The notes under the pieces: model-generated
What the model was told of the DNA's origin: nothing
Databases searched by the model: none
Seen by the model: only the letters and a program-made list of their open reading frames with translations
In this document: positions 8,280 to 17,472 of the stretch, piece after piece
Layout of the letters: the number at the start of each line of letters is the position of its first letter
Position numbering within the stretch: the first letter of the stretch is position 1
Translations under genes and position numbers: made by a program
Source of the DNA: Alistipes sp.
Lineage (GTDB): Bacteria; Bacteroidota; Bacteroidia; Bacteroidales; Rikenellaceae
Assembly (NCBI GenBank): GCA_031285345.1
Contig: JAITWI010000061.1
Location: forward strand, 1-49,543
DNA length: 49,543 nucleotides
Reading direction: 5' to 3'

Positions 8280-8387
8280 CACGGGAGTGAAATTTGAGGG
8301 CACGGGAGTGAAAATTCGGACCACGGAGGCGAAACTTCGGGACGCGTTTTGGCCACTTCGTCGGTTCGATACAAAAGTTCGTCGGTT
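8280..8387 (+). promoter_or_regulatory. 21-bp-period repeats upstream of lipoprotein locus
   Basis: Three related units begin at 8280, 8301 and 8322 (CACGGGAGTGAAATTTGAGG, CACGGGAGTGAAAATTCGGA, CACGGAGGCGAAACTTCGGG), exactly 21 bp apart. Farther down, the perfect decamer TTCGTCGGTT occurs at 8357-8366 and 8378-8387, again 21 bp apart. Two repeats of about 9-10 bp spaced by 11-12 bp is the known arrangement of LytTR-family sites, and a LytTR gene lies 600 bp upstream. A weak -7-like sequence (TATATTGT, 8416-8423) sits downstream, which would put the decamers at roughly -70 and -50. Confidence 0.55.
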
Positions 8388-8460
8388 TTCGACCCCGCCG
8401 CGGCGTTATTGTCACTATATTGTGGAGACAACCTGAATACATAATCTAACTCTATAACGT

Positions 8461-11442
8461 ATGAAAGCAAAATCGACAATTTTGGCGGCCTTGGGAGCGG
8501 TCGCGATTTTGGCCGGATGTAAGGACGATCCGGGCGACAAGGAACCGATCGTCAAACACAACACCGACCACCCCGACCACGGCAAGGTGACTTTCGCCGT
8601 AACTTGGCCCGCCGACGCGCCCGAGACCTACACCGTTGTGTTGGGAGACGAGTCGGCCTCGCTGAGCGGCACGCAACAGGCCGAATTTCCCGAACTGATG
8701 GACGAAGGCGACACCGACTACGCGGCCTACAACGAACCGCAGGGCGTGACCTTCGCGGGCGCCGTCGCGACCGTTGACGTGGAGGGCGGATTCGCCGTCA
8801 GCCCCGATTGGCTATGGTCGGACAGGGGCTCCGTCGCCATCAAAAAGGACACCGACCACCTTGTGCCGCTCGACATGGAGCCACAGGTGCGCCAGCTCAA
8901 CCTGTCGGTCGAGTTCGAAGGCGCTCAGGCGGGAGAAGTGGAGATTGTGGCGGCACGGCTGACGGGCGCGGCGCAAACCCTCGACCTCAAAACTGGTCTG
9001 GCGGGAGGCGCGACGGACATCGCACCCCTCTTCACCTCGGCTGACGGCATCCACACCGCCACCCACAATCTGTTGGGCGTCGTGGGCGAGACCCAAACTC
9101 TGGAACTCATCATTGAGCTCCCCTCGGGCGAAGAGGCAACCCTCACCAGCGACGTGACCGAAGCCCTGGCCGGATTCAACTCCAACAAAACGAAATCGCT
9201 CGACGTGGAGCTCACGGCGGCCAACGTCACACTCGGCGGCGCGATCCTCACGGTGGCCGGCTGGAAGGATGGCGAGATTCGCGGCGGAGGCAGAGAGAAT
9301 CCCACTTTGGGCACCCAGATCGAACTCTCGTGGCCCGGAATGGACGATCGTGTAGAGGTGGTGGAGCTCCACGACAGCCGCGGCATGATATACACCTCGC
9401 CCGTGGAGAACGGCAAGACGGTGGGTCTGTATGAACTGCCCGCCGAAATATACAAAATGAACGTCTTCGCACAGGGCGAGATGAGCGAGGTGACCCTCAA
9501 CATCCTCTCTTACGACAACCAAACGGGCGCGATGGTGCTCACCGACGAGTACAACATCACCCGGCCGTTCCACTTCGGGCTCATCACCGACATGGCGGGC
9601 ACATACTACGTGAGGGGCGACATCGACTGCGCCGGCACAACCGTCGCACAGGTGGGCCACTACAACAGCGACGCCGACTGCAAGCCCTTCACCGGGGTGA
9701 TAGACGGCGGCGGATACAAGATCGTCGGCCTGAAACTCGCCGTTGGCGCAAATCAGGGGATCGTGGCGGTGAACGACGGCGTGATCAAAAACCTCGAAAT
9801 CGCGAAACTCGAAACGGGTAACTTAGGCGACCAGCGCACGGCGACGGTGACGGGCACTATTTGCGCCGTCAACCGCGGCACGATAGAGAACTGCGTCAAC
9901 CGCGCGGTCATTCAGGGCAGCAGCCAGATCGGCGGGTTGGTCGGCATCAACCGCGGCGTCATAACCGACTGCGAGAACCACGCCGAGGTGATCGGCATTT
10001 CGCAGGGCGGGGGCATCGCGGGAACCAACGCCGCGGGAGCAACCATAACCGACTGCGACAACGCGGGCAACGTGATGGGCAATGTGAAGAACGGCGGCAT
10101 AGCGGGCGAAAACTTCGGCGACATCGCACAAGTCACCAACTCGGGAGTGATTCAGGCCTTTATCAATACGTCGGGCGGCATAGTGGGCGTCAACGACGGC
10201 GGTAAAATCGAGAACGCCACCAACAGCGGCCGCATAGCCGGCGGCAAACCCTCCGCGGGCGGAATCGCCGGATCGAGCATCGGCACGGGTAACGGCATCG
10301 CCCATTGCCTCAACACGGGCGACGTGGCGGGAGGTCCGAGTACGGGCGGCATCGTCGGCCAGGGCTCGGCGGCCAACGTAACGGATTGCGAAAACAGGGG
10401 TGCGGTGACCGGAGCGGCCAGTACGGGAGGTACGGTTGCCAACGGCACGGGCGGCATCATCGGTCATGGCACGGGCGTCACCGTGATGGGTTGCGAAAAC
10501 AGCGGCGGCGTCAGCGGAGCCCAATCCACCGGAGGCGTAGCCGGAGCGAACGCGGCGGGAGGATCTATAATGTATTGCGAAAACAGAGGAACGGTCACTG
10601 GCAGCGGCTCCGAAACGGGAGGCATCGTGGGCAACGCCTCGGGAGGCATCATCGGTTCGTGCGTCAACCACCCCACCGGCTCGGTGACTGGCGCGGCGAA
10701 CAACGCGGGCGGCATAGCGGGAGTGACCGGCACCGGATCCGTAATGTCCGCCGTCGTCATTCAAAACTGCTGGAACATGGCTACGGTATCGGCGGGTAAC
10801 CAATACGTGGGCGGAATCGTGGCCAACAGCACCGGATCCATCATTGCCTGCAAAAACTCGGGCAACGTCTCTCTGGTCAACGAATTCGGCCCATGGTCGG
10901 CGGGCATAGCGGCCGTAACGGCGGCCCGACACAACCTCACCGCCTGCTACAACACCGGCGACATAAAGGGATGGAGCAATAAGGGCGGAATCGTCGGGCA
11001 GGTGTCGATGGGAATGGCGAGCGTCGTCACCGCCTCGTACAACGTCGGCGAGCTGCTGTTGGAGGATGGAGACATGGCCAACGCCACTCCCTTTCAATCG
11101 CGCAACGGAGGCGTGGTGGGCTGGAACGCCAACAACGGACAGGTGCTCGATTGCTACTGGGACTTCGAGGCGGCCAACTGGGTGCACGAGCCGGTGGGCA
11201 TAGGCGAAAACCCCAACACCAACGCCGCGCAGGTGACCGTGTCGCGGTTCACATACGATGCCGTAGACCCGGTTTGGCCGACCGAAGACAAAACCGGATG
11301 GGGCGTCACCGCCGACAATGGCGCCGACGGCCGTTATTGGTCGTCGCTGGGCAATGCTGCCACCGCCGTCTACCCCACCCTGTGGTGGGAGCCCGCGGGA
11401 GGCGAACTGCTCATAGGCGTGGACGCAATGCCGGCAAACTAA
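8461..11442 (+). CDS. GLUG-repeat surface lipoprotein with fimbrillin/Mfa2-like N-terminal region
   Basis: A 993-residue lipoprotein: signal peptide with lipobox LAGC (Cys20) followed directly by KDD, which fits the Bacteroidota lipoprotein export signal for surface display. Residues about 35-280 (VTFAVTWP..., and the closing strand VTLGGAILTVAGWKDGE) resemble fimbrillin/Mfa2-type beta domains; this is a pattern judgement. From about residue 410 to 880 there are many approximately 20-residue GLUG-type repeats (GGIVG.N.G.I..C.N.G.V), expected to form a right-handed beta-helix. The C-terminus has the WPTEDKTGWGV...YWSSLGN closing motif common after GLUG repeats. Probable adhesin or surface-structure component. 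First gene of a six-lipoprotein run preceded by LytTR-like repeats. Confidence 0.9.
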   Translation: MKAKSTILAALGAVAILAGCKDDPGDKEPIVKHNTDHPDHGKVTFAVTWPADAPETYTVVLGDESASLSGTQQAEFPELMDEGDTDYAAYNEPQGVTFAGAVATVDVEGGFAVSPDWLWSDRGSVAIKKDTDHLVPLDMEPQVRQLNLSVEFEGAQAGEVEIVAARLTGAAQTLDLKTGLAGGATDIAPLFTSADGIHTATHNLLGVVGETQTLELIIELPSGEEATLTSDVTEALAGFNSNKTKSLDVELTAANVTLGGAILTVAGWKDGEIRGGGRENPTLGTQIELSWPGMDDRVEVVELHDSRGMIYTSPVENGKTVGLYELPAEIYKMNVFAQGEMSEVTLNILSYDNQTGAMVLTDEYNITRPFHFGLITDMAGTYYVRGDIDCAGTTVAQVGHYNSDADCKPFTGVIDGGGYKIVGLKLAVGANQGIVAVNDGVIKNLEIAKLETGNLGDQRTATVTGTICAVNRGTIENCVNRAVIQGSSQIGGLVGINRGVITDCENHAEVIGISQGGGIAGTNAAGATITDCDNAGNVMGNVKNGGIAGENFGDIAQVTNSGVIQAFINTSGGIVGVNDGGKIENATNSGRIAGGKPSAGGIAGSSIGTGNGIAHCLNTGDVAGGPSTGGIVGQGSAANVTDCENRGAVTGAASTGGTVANGTGGIIGHGTGVTVMGCENSGGVSGAQSTGGVAGANAAGGSIMYCENRGTVTGSGSETGGIVGNASGGIIGSCVNHPTGSVTGAANNAGGIAGVTGTGSVMSAVVIQNCWNMATVSAGNQYVGGIVANSTGSIIACKNSGNVSLVNEFGPWSAGIAAVTAARHNLTACYNTGDIKGWSNKGGIVGQVSMGMASVVTASYNVGELLLEDGDMANATPFQSRNGGVVGWNANNGQVLDCYWDFEAANWVHEPVGIGENPNTNAAQVTVSRFTYDAVDPVWPTEDKTGWGVTADNGADGRYWSSLGNAATAVYPTLWWEPAGGELLIGVDAMPAN

Positions 11443-11492
11443 TGGGGCCGGCTTCCAAAACTAATCGTAAACCTTAAAAATAGACAATGTAT

Positions 11493-12257
11493 ATGAAAAG
11501 GATATTGTTATTATCGGCGGCGGCGCTCGCGTTGGGCTCGTGCGCCACAGAGCCCGGGCTGCCTGAAAAGGGCGCTGAGGCGGTGTTCCGGGTGACGGGC
11601 ATCGAGGGCGAGGAGTGGACCCGCGCGGCTCACAACTACGCGGTGGGCGACTACTTCGGCCTTGGCGACGGGTTCGACAACGTGACGGTGGAGTATGGCG
11701 GAGTGACGTTCGACTACGTTTACGACGCCCAAGAGGGGCTGCTGTACGGCGTCTCTGCGACCGACGTTATCCGCTTTCCGCAGGACGGCACCTCGCCCCT
11801 GACGGGTCTTGTGATGCGCTGGCCGGCCGACGATGCGGCGGGCGGAGATCAGACCGACCCGGATCAAGTCTCGCGCGACCAGAGCACCCGCGAAAAGTTC
11901 CTCGCCATGGATCGCCTCGAAGCCCGAGCCGACAACGTGATGCCCACGACCGTCATCTCGATGACCATGCGCCACGCCCGTTCGAAGATCACCTTCACCG
12001 CGGGCGGAATCCACGAGGGCAAGCGCATCGAATCGCTCGAAGTGGGCGGCTTTGAGGCCTTCTGCGACCCGGCGCTGCCCGACGCGCAGCTCATCTACGA
12101 CCAGACCCGCGACGCTGGCTCTTTGGCGCTCCACACCCAGGGCGAGGCGAAATTGGAGGGGGTGGCCGAACCGCTGAAGTTTATGTTGGCCCAGTCGCCC
12201 GACGCGGCGCTGCAAAGCACGCCCGGCAACTACACGATAACCCTTTTATTTAATTAG
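11493..12257 (+). CDS. Fimbrillin-like lipoprotein
   Basis: Signal peptide with lipobox LGSC (Cys17) and a mature region beginning ATEPGLPEKG. The sequence AVFRVTGIEGEEWTRAAHNYAVGDYFGL is typical of the start of Bacteroidales fimbrillin-family (FimA/Mfa1-like) proteins, and MTMRHARSKITFTAGG matches their conserved central strand. At 254 residues it is short: the second beta-sandwich domain and the C-terminal donor or anchor strand of full-length fimbrillins seem to be missing, so it may be a minor subunit or an accessory domain. I start at the ATG at 11493, which gives a normal MKR signal-peptide start; ATG 11487 adds two residues. It lies 5 nt before the next lipoprotein gene. Confidence 0.8.
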   Translation: MKRILLLSAAALALGSCATEPGLPEKGAEAVFRVTGIEGEEWTRAAHNYAVGDYFGLGDGFDNVTVEYGGVTFDYVYDAQEGLLYGVSATDVIRFPQDGTSPLTGLVMRWPADDAAGGDQTDPDQVSRDQSTREKFLAMDRLEARADNVMPTTVISMTMRHARSKITFTAGGIHEGKRIESLEVGGFEAFCDPALPDAQLIYDQTRDAGSLALHTQGEAKLEGVAEPLKFMLAQSPDAALQSTPGNYTITLLFN

Positions 12258-12262
12258 AAGCC

Positions 12263-14773
12263 ATGAAAAAGCATATATTATTAGCAACGATAGCGGCCGC
12301 GGCGTTGGCCTCGGGATGCACGGAAAGTCCTCTGGATAACGGAGGTCCCACCCCGCTGGCGAGCATATCGCTGGCGGAGACGGGTACTCGCGTGAACGCA
12401 GGCGATCCCACCGCAAGCTCCATCGCCGACCGCGCCGCCGCGGGTGCCGTTCTGACCGTCTCCATCGAAGACGACAGCGCGCCTTACCTCTACTCCGAGG
12501 GCGTGTGGTCGCCCGAGGGCGAAGCGGTGGAATTCCCCGGATACGGCAACGCCGCGGTGAAACTCTCGCTTGGCAACGCCGCCGAAAATCAGGACGGCTC
12601 GGCGGCTGGGCTTTTGAGCGCCGACGTGCTCGCGGGCAGTGTCGAAACCTCGCCCACTCGTGAGCTTCGCGGCGTGGAACTATCCCACTCCCGCACGCTC
12701 ATAGAGGTGGAGCTGGACGGCGAACTCACCATCGACGCCGGCACCGATGTGCTGGTCGACGACGCGGTGGCCTACAACGCGCCCGACACCGACCGCTACG
12801 AAGCGATAGTGGACGCGGGGGTCGAAGGGTTCAACGTGACCCTCACCACGGGCGGCATAAAGTATGTGATATGGACGTCGCGCACCCAGGTGACGGGCGA
12901 GGAGTTCAAGGCGGGATACCGCTACCGTCTGTCGCTCACCAATGTCGGCATGGCGGTGGAGCTGAGGGCGATAACTCTGTCCGAATGGGGCGAGTCGGGC
13001 GGCGGCACGGCGCGGCAGTTGATGGAGGGTACCATAGACCTCGGCTCGAACTACACTCCCGGCACCACCGTGAAAGTTACATACGCGAGCGGCGCGGCCA
13101 ACGACATAGAGTTCGACGACCTGTCGAGGCCGAACGTCGGCAGCGTGTGGGGCATCGAGGGCGACGTGATAGAGAGTATAGCCGTAGGCGACGGGCCCGA
13201 GATTTTGATAGGCCGTGCGATGGGCGACGACATAGTGCTCGCGCTGAACGACGACCTCACCGGCGTGACGCTTCGACAGGACGATCAAAACCGCTATCTG
13301 GTCGGTTCGTACGCCGAGCTGAGGCTGGTGGACGGCGAGGGCATGGCCGCGGAGTCGTTTTTGCAGGAGGCCGACATCTATCTTATGAGCATTCCGTGGA
13401 CGCCGCTGTTCGTCTTCACCGACGACGACGCGAGCTCCAACTTCTTCGAAGGCACCTACGACGGCGGGGGACACAAGCTCCACGATATATTCTCCACCAT
13501 GGGCGGCATAGCTCTGTTCCACGGCAACGACGGCGGCACTATCAAGAACGTACATCTGGCGTCGGGTCGCATCGGCGGTCGCGGAGTGATCAACAACGCC
13601 GGCATATGCGTATATAACCGCTCGGGCACGATCGAGAACTGCGCCAACGGAGCTCAGATCGAGGTGGACGCGTGGGCCGCGGGCGTCTGCGTCATCAATC
13701 AGGGTACCGTCACAAACTGCCACAACTTCGCTCAAATAGGCGGCTACGGCTCCGAAGGCTTCTCCAACATAGGCGGCGTGGTGGCCATAAACGGCGACGC
13801 GAGTCTGCCCAACGCCTCGACGGCGCTCGTGGAAAACTGCACCAATAACGGTCTGGTATACGGCATGGACTACGTCAACGGAGGCATAGCTGGCACCAAC
13901 TGGATGGGCGCCATACGCGGCTGCGTCAACAACGGCGAGGTGCGCGGCGAAATCTACGTGGCGGGCATCGCGGGCACCAACCACTTCGTGATCGAGAACT
14001 GCACCAACAACGGCACCGTGACGGGCGAAGACGGATCCTGCGGCGGAATAGCGGCCCAGGTTCTATCCGACATACCTCTCGGCGGCAGCGGCGAGATCGC
14101 CTCGCGCATACGTGGTTGCACCAACAACGGCGCCATCACCTCGAAGAACATCGGCGCGACGGGCGGCATAATCGCCAGCGCCGGATTGAGCGGCGAAGGC
14201 TCGTGGGTGGAGAATTGCGTCAATACGGGCACCATCACCGGTAACATGTCGTCGGGCGGCATCGCGGGCGGCAACACCTCCGGAGCAATCAGGGCGTGCA
14301 TCAACTCGGGCATCGTGGTGGCGATTAAAACCGGCGCGGGCGGAATCGCTGGCGACAACGACAACCTGATAGTGGGCTGCGTCAACACCTCGACCAGCGT
14401 GTCGGCGAGCGACGTAGCGGGCGGCATAACGGGCGCAAACGGCTCCACGGGTGTGGTGAGCGCTTCGTACAGCACCGGAGCGGTGACGGCGGGCGCGGGC
14501 AGAACCGACTTCGGCGGCATAACGGGCATCAACAACGCCACGGGCCTGATTCTCGACTGCTTCTGGAGCGGCGCCGCCAAGGGCTTCGGCTCGGACGGCA
14601 ACGCCACTCAAACCGTCGCGGCGCAGTTCGGCGAAAACAGCTGGCCGACCCAGGACGCGGCCAAAAACTGGGGCATCGGAGAGGACTACCAAGCGGGGCT
14701 CTATTGGGTGTCGCTGGGCGGTTGGAGCGCCGAACGCCCGATGTATCCCGTACTTTACTTCAGAAGAGACTAA
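12263..14773 (+). CDS. Fimbrillin-like plus GLUG-repeat lipoprotein
   Basis: An 836-residue lipoprotein with lipobox ASGC (Cys19). Residues about 25-255 (LASISLAETGTRVNAGD, then HSRTLIEVELDGE and ITLSEWGESGGG) follow the fimbrillin-family pattern. A linker domain follows, and from about residue 390 to 780 there are GLUG-type repeats (IENC.N.G.V.G....GGIAG.N), ending in SWPTQDAAKNWGIGEDYQAG. The architecture parallels the protein encoded at 8461, so the two are probably partners or duplicates with diverged N-termini. Likely surface-exposed and beta-helical. Intergenic spacing of 5 nt to the previous gene and 10 nt to the next indicates one operon. Ligand or polymer partner unknown. Confidence 0.88.
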   Translation: MKKHILLATIAAAALASGCTESPLDNGGPTPLASISLAETGTRVNAGDPTASSIADRAAAGAVLTVSIEDDSAPYLYSEGVWSPEGEAVEFPGYGNAAVKLSLGNAAENQDGSAAGLLSADVLAGSVETSPTRELRGVELSHSRTLIEVELDGELTIDAGTDVLVDDAVAYNAPDTDRYEAIVDAGVEGFNVTLTTGGIKYVIWTSRTQVTGEEFKAGYRYRLSLTNVGMAVELRAITLSEWGESGGGTARQLMEGTIDLGSNYTPGTTVKVTYASGAANDIEFDDLSRPNVGSVWGIEGDVIESIAVGDGPEILIGRAMGDDIVLALNDDLTGVTLRQDDQNRYLVGSYAELRLVDGEGMAAESFLQEADIYLMSIPWTPLFVFTDDDASSNFFEGTYDGGGHKLHDIFSTMGGIALFHGNDGGTIKNVHLASGRIGGRGVINNAGICVYNRSGTIENCANGAQIEVDAWAAGVCVINQGTVTNCHNFAQIGGYGSEGFSNIGGVVAINGDASLPNASTALVENCTNNGLVYGMDYVNGGIAGTNWMGAIRGCVNNGEVRGEIYVAGIAGTNHFVIENCTNNGTVTGEDGSCGGIAAQVLSDIPLGGSGEIASRIRGCTNNGAITSKNIGATGGIIASAGLSGEGSWVENCVNTGTITGNMSSGGIAGGNTSGAIRACINSGIVVAIKTGAGGIAGDNDNLIVGCVNTSTSVSASDVAGGITGANGSTGVVSASYSTGAVTAGAGRTDFGGITGINNATGLILDCFWSGAAKGFGSDGNATQTVAAQFGENSWPTQDAAKNWGIGEDYQAGLYWVSLGGWSAERPMYPVLYFRRD

Positions 14774-14783
14774 AAAAACAGCC

Positions 14784-15833
14784 ATGAAACATTACATCAA
14801 AATAGCCGCCGCCCTGCTTTTGGGCGCCATGGCGTTCGGCTCGGCGGGGTGCGACAAGGGCGGCGAAACCCGGGAGCCCGAAACGCGCTCCACCATCACC
14901 GCGACCCCCGGAGCGTTGGGATTCATCTACAAGGGCGGCACGGTGAGCGTGACCGTCACGAGCGATGCCGAGTGGGAGATCGTCGGACACGAGCCGTGGA
15001 TCGAAACATCCGTCGAGGGCGACAAACTGTGGATCACCGTCAAGCCCGCCGTTTCGGACAGGAGCGGCAAAGTCACCCTCGAAAACGCCGTGGGTGACGC
15101 CGCGGAGGTCGCCATATCCCAAACCGCCATGCCCGACGGGGAGTTGATAGTCGCCACAAAGGCGCTGGAGCTCTCGGGCGAGGGCGAAAGCCGCACCGTG
15201 GAGGTCTACTCGGCTCAGGCGTGGACGGCAGAAACCGGGGACGAATGGATCGAACTGTCGAACAAGACAAGCGGCTCGTTTCGCGTGAGTGCCCGTTCGA
15301 CCCGCGTCGAGCGTAGCGGCACCATAACCGTCACCTGCGGCGAATTGACCCAGACCATAGCCGTGACCCAGGCCGCCTCCACTAAGGGCGTGCAGTTCAC
15401 CCGCCTGGGAGCGGCCCAATACTTCGGCGACTACTACGAAATAGGGGTCGACAACTTTCTGCTCGCCTTCGAGACCGCGGATTACGAGTTGGGCGGCGGT
15501 GCGGACGGTCTGACTCCCGTGTCGGGTTACGGCATAACGCTCGACATACTATCCCTTATGCCGGACGACCCCGACGACGCCGAATTGGCGGAAGGCACCT
15601 ACGTGGCCGACAAAAGCATCCCCGTGCCGTTCTCTCTGATCATCAATAGCGACTGGACATACGTGGTGTTGACCGAACCTGAGGCCGTAAAGATGAAGAT
15701 AGAAAGCGGCACGATGGATCTGTCGATGGACGACGACGGCACCTACCACATAGTGTTCGAATTCGTGTTGGCCGACGGTTCGCCGTTCCGGGGAAAATAC
15801 GACGGGCCGATAACGTTTGTAAACGAATCGTGA
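14784..15833 (+). CDS. BACON-domain lipoprotein
   Basis: A 349-residue lipoprotein (lipobox GSAGC, Cys23) with two consecutive BACON-type domains. The first, about residues 36-115, has strand pattern FIYKGGTVSVTVTSDAEWEI and ends in VAISQTA. The second, about 120-195, includes WTAETGDEWIELSNK and ends in IAVTQAAS. BACON domains are Bacteroidota beta-sandwiches often found in glycan-binding surface proteins. The remaining about 150 residues (KGVQFTRLGAAQYFGDYYEIGVD...) form a separate beta-rich domain I do not recognise. It closes the first transcript of the lipoprotein locus: a strong terminator follows at 15919. Confidence 0.85.
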   Translation: MKHYIKIAAALLLGAMAFGSAGCDKGGETREPETRSTITATPGALGFIYKGGTVSVTVTSDAEWEIVGHEPWIETSVEGDKLWITVKPAVSDRSGKVTLENAVGDAAEVAISQTAMPDGELIVATKALELSGEGESRTVEVYSAQAWTAETGDEWIELSNKTSGSFRVSARSTRVERSGTITVTCGELTQTIAVTQAASTKGVQFTRLGAAQYFGDYYEIGVDNFLLAFETADYELGGGADGLTPVSGYGITLDILSLMPDDPDDAELAEGTYVADKSIPVPFSLIINSDWTYVVLTEPEAVKMKIESGTMDLSMDDDGTYHIVFEFVLADGSPFRGKYDGPITFVNES

Positions 15834-15918
15834 CGGGAGGGGCGCGCTCTACGGCGACAGGCGCCGGATGGTCATCGTGGCGGCGGGTAATCGTGGCGGC
15901 GCGAGGCGAACATCGAAG

Positions 15919-15948
15919 AAAGGTGGAGAAATTTCTCCACCTTTTTTT
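15919..15948 (+). terminator. Rho-independent terminator after the BACON lipoprotein gene
   Basis: Perfect 13-bp inverted repeat AAAGGTGGAGAAA/TTTCTCCACCTTT with no spacer (loop forms from the central bases), followed by a T run. It lies 85 nt after the stop at 15833 and separates the upstream four-gene lipoprotein operon from the gene at 16108. Confidence 0.85.
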
Positions 15949-16001
15949 GTGTTGTTATTTTTAGAGGCGGTTTGAGATTTTCAGGGTGTTCCGGCGATTC
16001 T

Positions 16002-16057
16002 GTTTGGGGGATAAAAAAACATTCGCTATCTTGCGAATGTTTTTTTATCCCCCAAAC
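16002..16057. repeat. Perfect 25-bp hairpin
   Basis: Left arm 16002-16026 and right arm 16033-16057 are perfectly complementary with the 6-nt loop TATCTT. The inner part is A7-CATTCGC-loop-GCGAATG-T7, which reads as a bidirectional intrinsic terminator. The outer part (GTTTGGGGGAT/ATCCCCCAAAC) extends it far beyond a normal terminator. It lies 50 nt before the gene at 16108 and downstream of an already sufficient terminator. Confidence 0.85.
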
Positions 16058-16107
16058 GAAACCGCACCTAAAATCAACCATATTAACCTAACTAAATAAC
16101 AACACCC

Positions 16108-17466
16108 ATGAAAAAACTTACCGTTTCACTACTTACGGCGTTTGTCACTTTGTCGACGTTCACAGCCTGCGACGACCCCAAGCCCGAGGTCGAGCCCACA
16201 ACCTACTCAATCGAAGTGACGGTGGGCGACAACGGTTCCGCCACCGCCGACCCCACCGAAGCCCAAGAGGGCGCAACGATTACCCTGACAGCCACGGCCG
16301 ACGAGGGTTATGAATTCTCGCATTGGATGATCGAAAGCGGAAACGTCACGCTCGCCGAACCCAAAGCCACCGAAACTTCCTTCATCATGCCCGCCGAAAA
16401 CGTCGAGATTAGCGCCGAGTTCGCCTTGACGGTCGGCCTCACGGTCACGCCTCCCACCATCACCATAGGGGCCAGCGAGCAGGTCGCTTCGCGCGACATA
16501 GCCGTCGAAGCGACGGGCGAGTGGGAGATCGCCTCCAAACCCGAGTGGGTCGCCACCAAAAACGTCACCGAAACCGGCTTTTCCATCGACGTGGAGCCAT
16601 GGATAGACGGCGACGAAGAGCCGCGCGAAGGAAAGATAGTTGTCGAGATGGGCGACCTCGCTCAAGAGGTGACCCTCACCCAGCACTCGTTCTTCATTCC
16701 CTACGTGCTGAGTGTGGACGAAAACCTGATAGAGAACGCTCAGGACGGCGTGGATTACACCATAGAGGTGACCGCTTCGCACGCGTGGCAGGTCGACACC
16801 GCCGCCGACTGGATCACCATAAAGAACGAAACCGAAACGGGATTCGTAATCAACGTGGATCCTTACGGAGATCTGGCAGATCCGTCGCGCGAAGGCAAGG
16901 TGGTGGTCGACGGCCGCGACACCGACGTGGAGATTACCGTGGTTCAGATCAAACCCGAGCCCGAAGCGCTGCCGCTGTCGGCATATTTGGGCGAGTACAC
17001 CATCACCGGAACGATGATCGACTTGGGCGGCGGCGGTGACGGCGACGCGTACGAAACCACAGGCACCATGGTTCTCCGTTCCGACATGGGCCCGAATTGG
17101 GTCTCGATCAAGGTTTTGGGAGTCGACGAAAATTTCGGAGAATCCGAAGACCTGTTCTTTACCTACGATCCCACGACGGGGTTCCTTTTCAACAACAACT
17201 ATGTGGCCAACACCAACAACATGCGCGCCACCTCGTTCGCCTATTTTACGAATATTACCATGAACGGTCACGAAACGACAGCCCATCTGCCGATTCCGGA
17301 AGGCGAAATGGCTCTGACTTTGAATGAAAACGACGAAATCGTCGTTCCGGAGACATGGAAAGTCGATGGAGAGGACAAACCGGTCAGCCTGCTCACTTTC
17401 GTAACCACGACGGGCGTTACGTGGTCTTTTGTCGGGGTGGAAAATGTCGTATTCAAGAAAAACTAA
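16108..17466 (+). CDS. Lipoprotein with InlB-like B repeat and BACON-like domains
   Basis: A 452-residue lipoprotein with Cys21 after TFTA and an acidic start to the mature protein (DDPKPEVEPT). Residues about 32-108 form an InlB-type/Flg_new bacterial repeat (YSIEVTVGDNGSATADPTEA..., GYEFSHW, MPAENVEISAEF). Two BACON-like domains follow, about 110-192 ending in EVTLTQHS and about 195-285 ending in VEITVVQIKPE; each has the D/WI.....E.TGF..DV pattern. The last about 165 residues (LSAYLGEYTITGTMIDLGGGG...) are an unrecognised beta-rich domain. It is separated from the upstream lipoproteins by a terminator and a long hairpin, and the next gene begins 6 nt after its stop. Likely surface binding protein. 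Confidence 0.85.
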   Translation: MKKLTVSLLTAFVTLSTFTACDDPKPEVEPTTYSIEVTVGDNGSATADPTEAQEGATITLTATADEGYEFSHWMIESGNVTLAEPKATETSFIMPAENVEISAEFALTVGLTVTPPTITIGASEQVASRDIAVEATGEWEIASKPEWVATKNVTETGFSIDVEPWIDGDEEPREGKIVVEMGDLAQEVTLTQHSFFIPYVLSVDENLIENAQDGVDYTIEVTASHAWQVDTAADWITIKNETETGFVINVDPYGDLADPSREGKVVVDGRDTDVEITVVQIKPEPEALPLSAYLGEYTITGTMIDLGGGGDGDAYETTGTMVLRSDMGPNWVSIKVLGVDENFGESEDLFFTYDPTTGFLFNNNYVANTNNMRATSFAYFTNITMNGHETTAHLPIPEGEMALTLNENDEIVVPETWKVDGEDKPVSLLTFVTTTGVTWSFVGVENVVFKKN

Positions 17467-17472
17467 CCCGTC

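Noticed and set aside
9840-11000. Regularly spaced repeats that could suggest a CRISPR array or satellite
   Set aside because: The similarity is at protein level (GLUG units of variable 57-70 bp) and the DNA repeats are imperfect without constant repeats and unique spacers.
9823-11187. 454-codon minus-strand frame with repetitive sequence
   Set aside because: Antisense shadow of the GLUG repeat region; its repetitiveness mirrors the repeats of the real protein.
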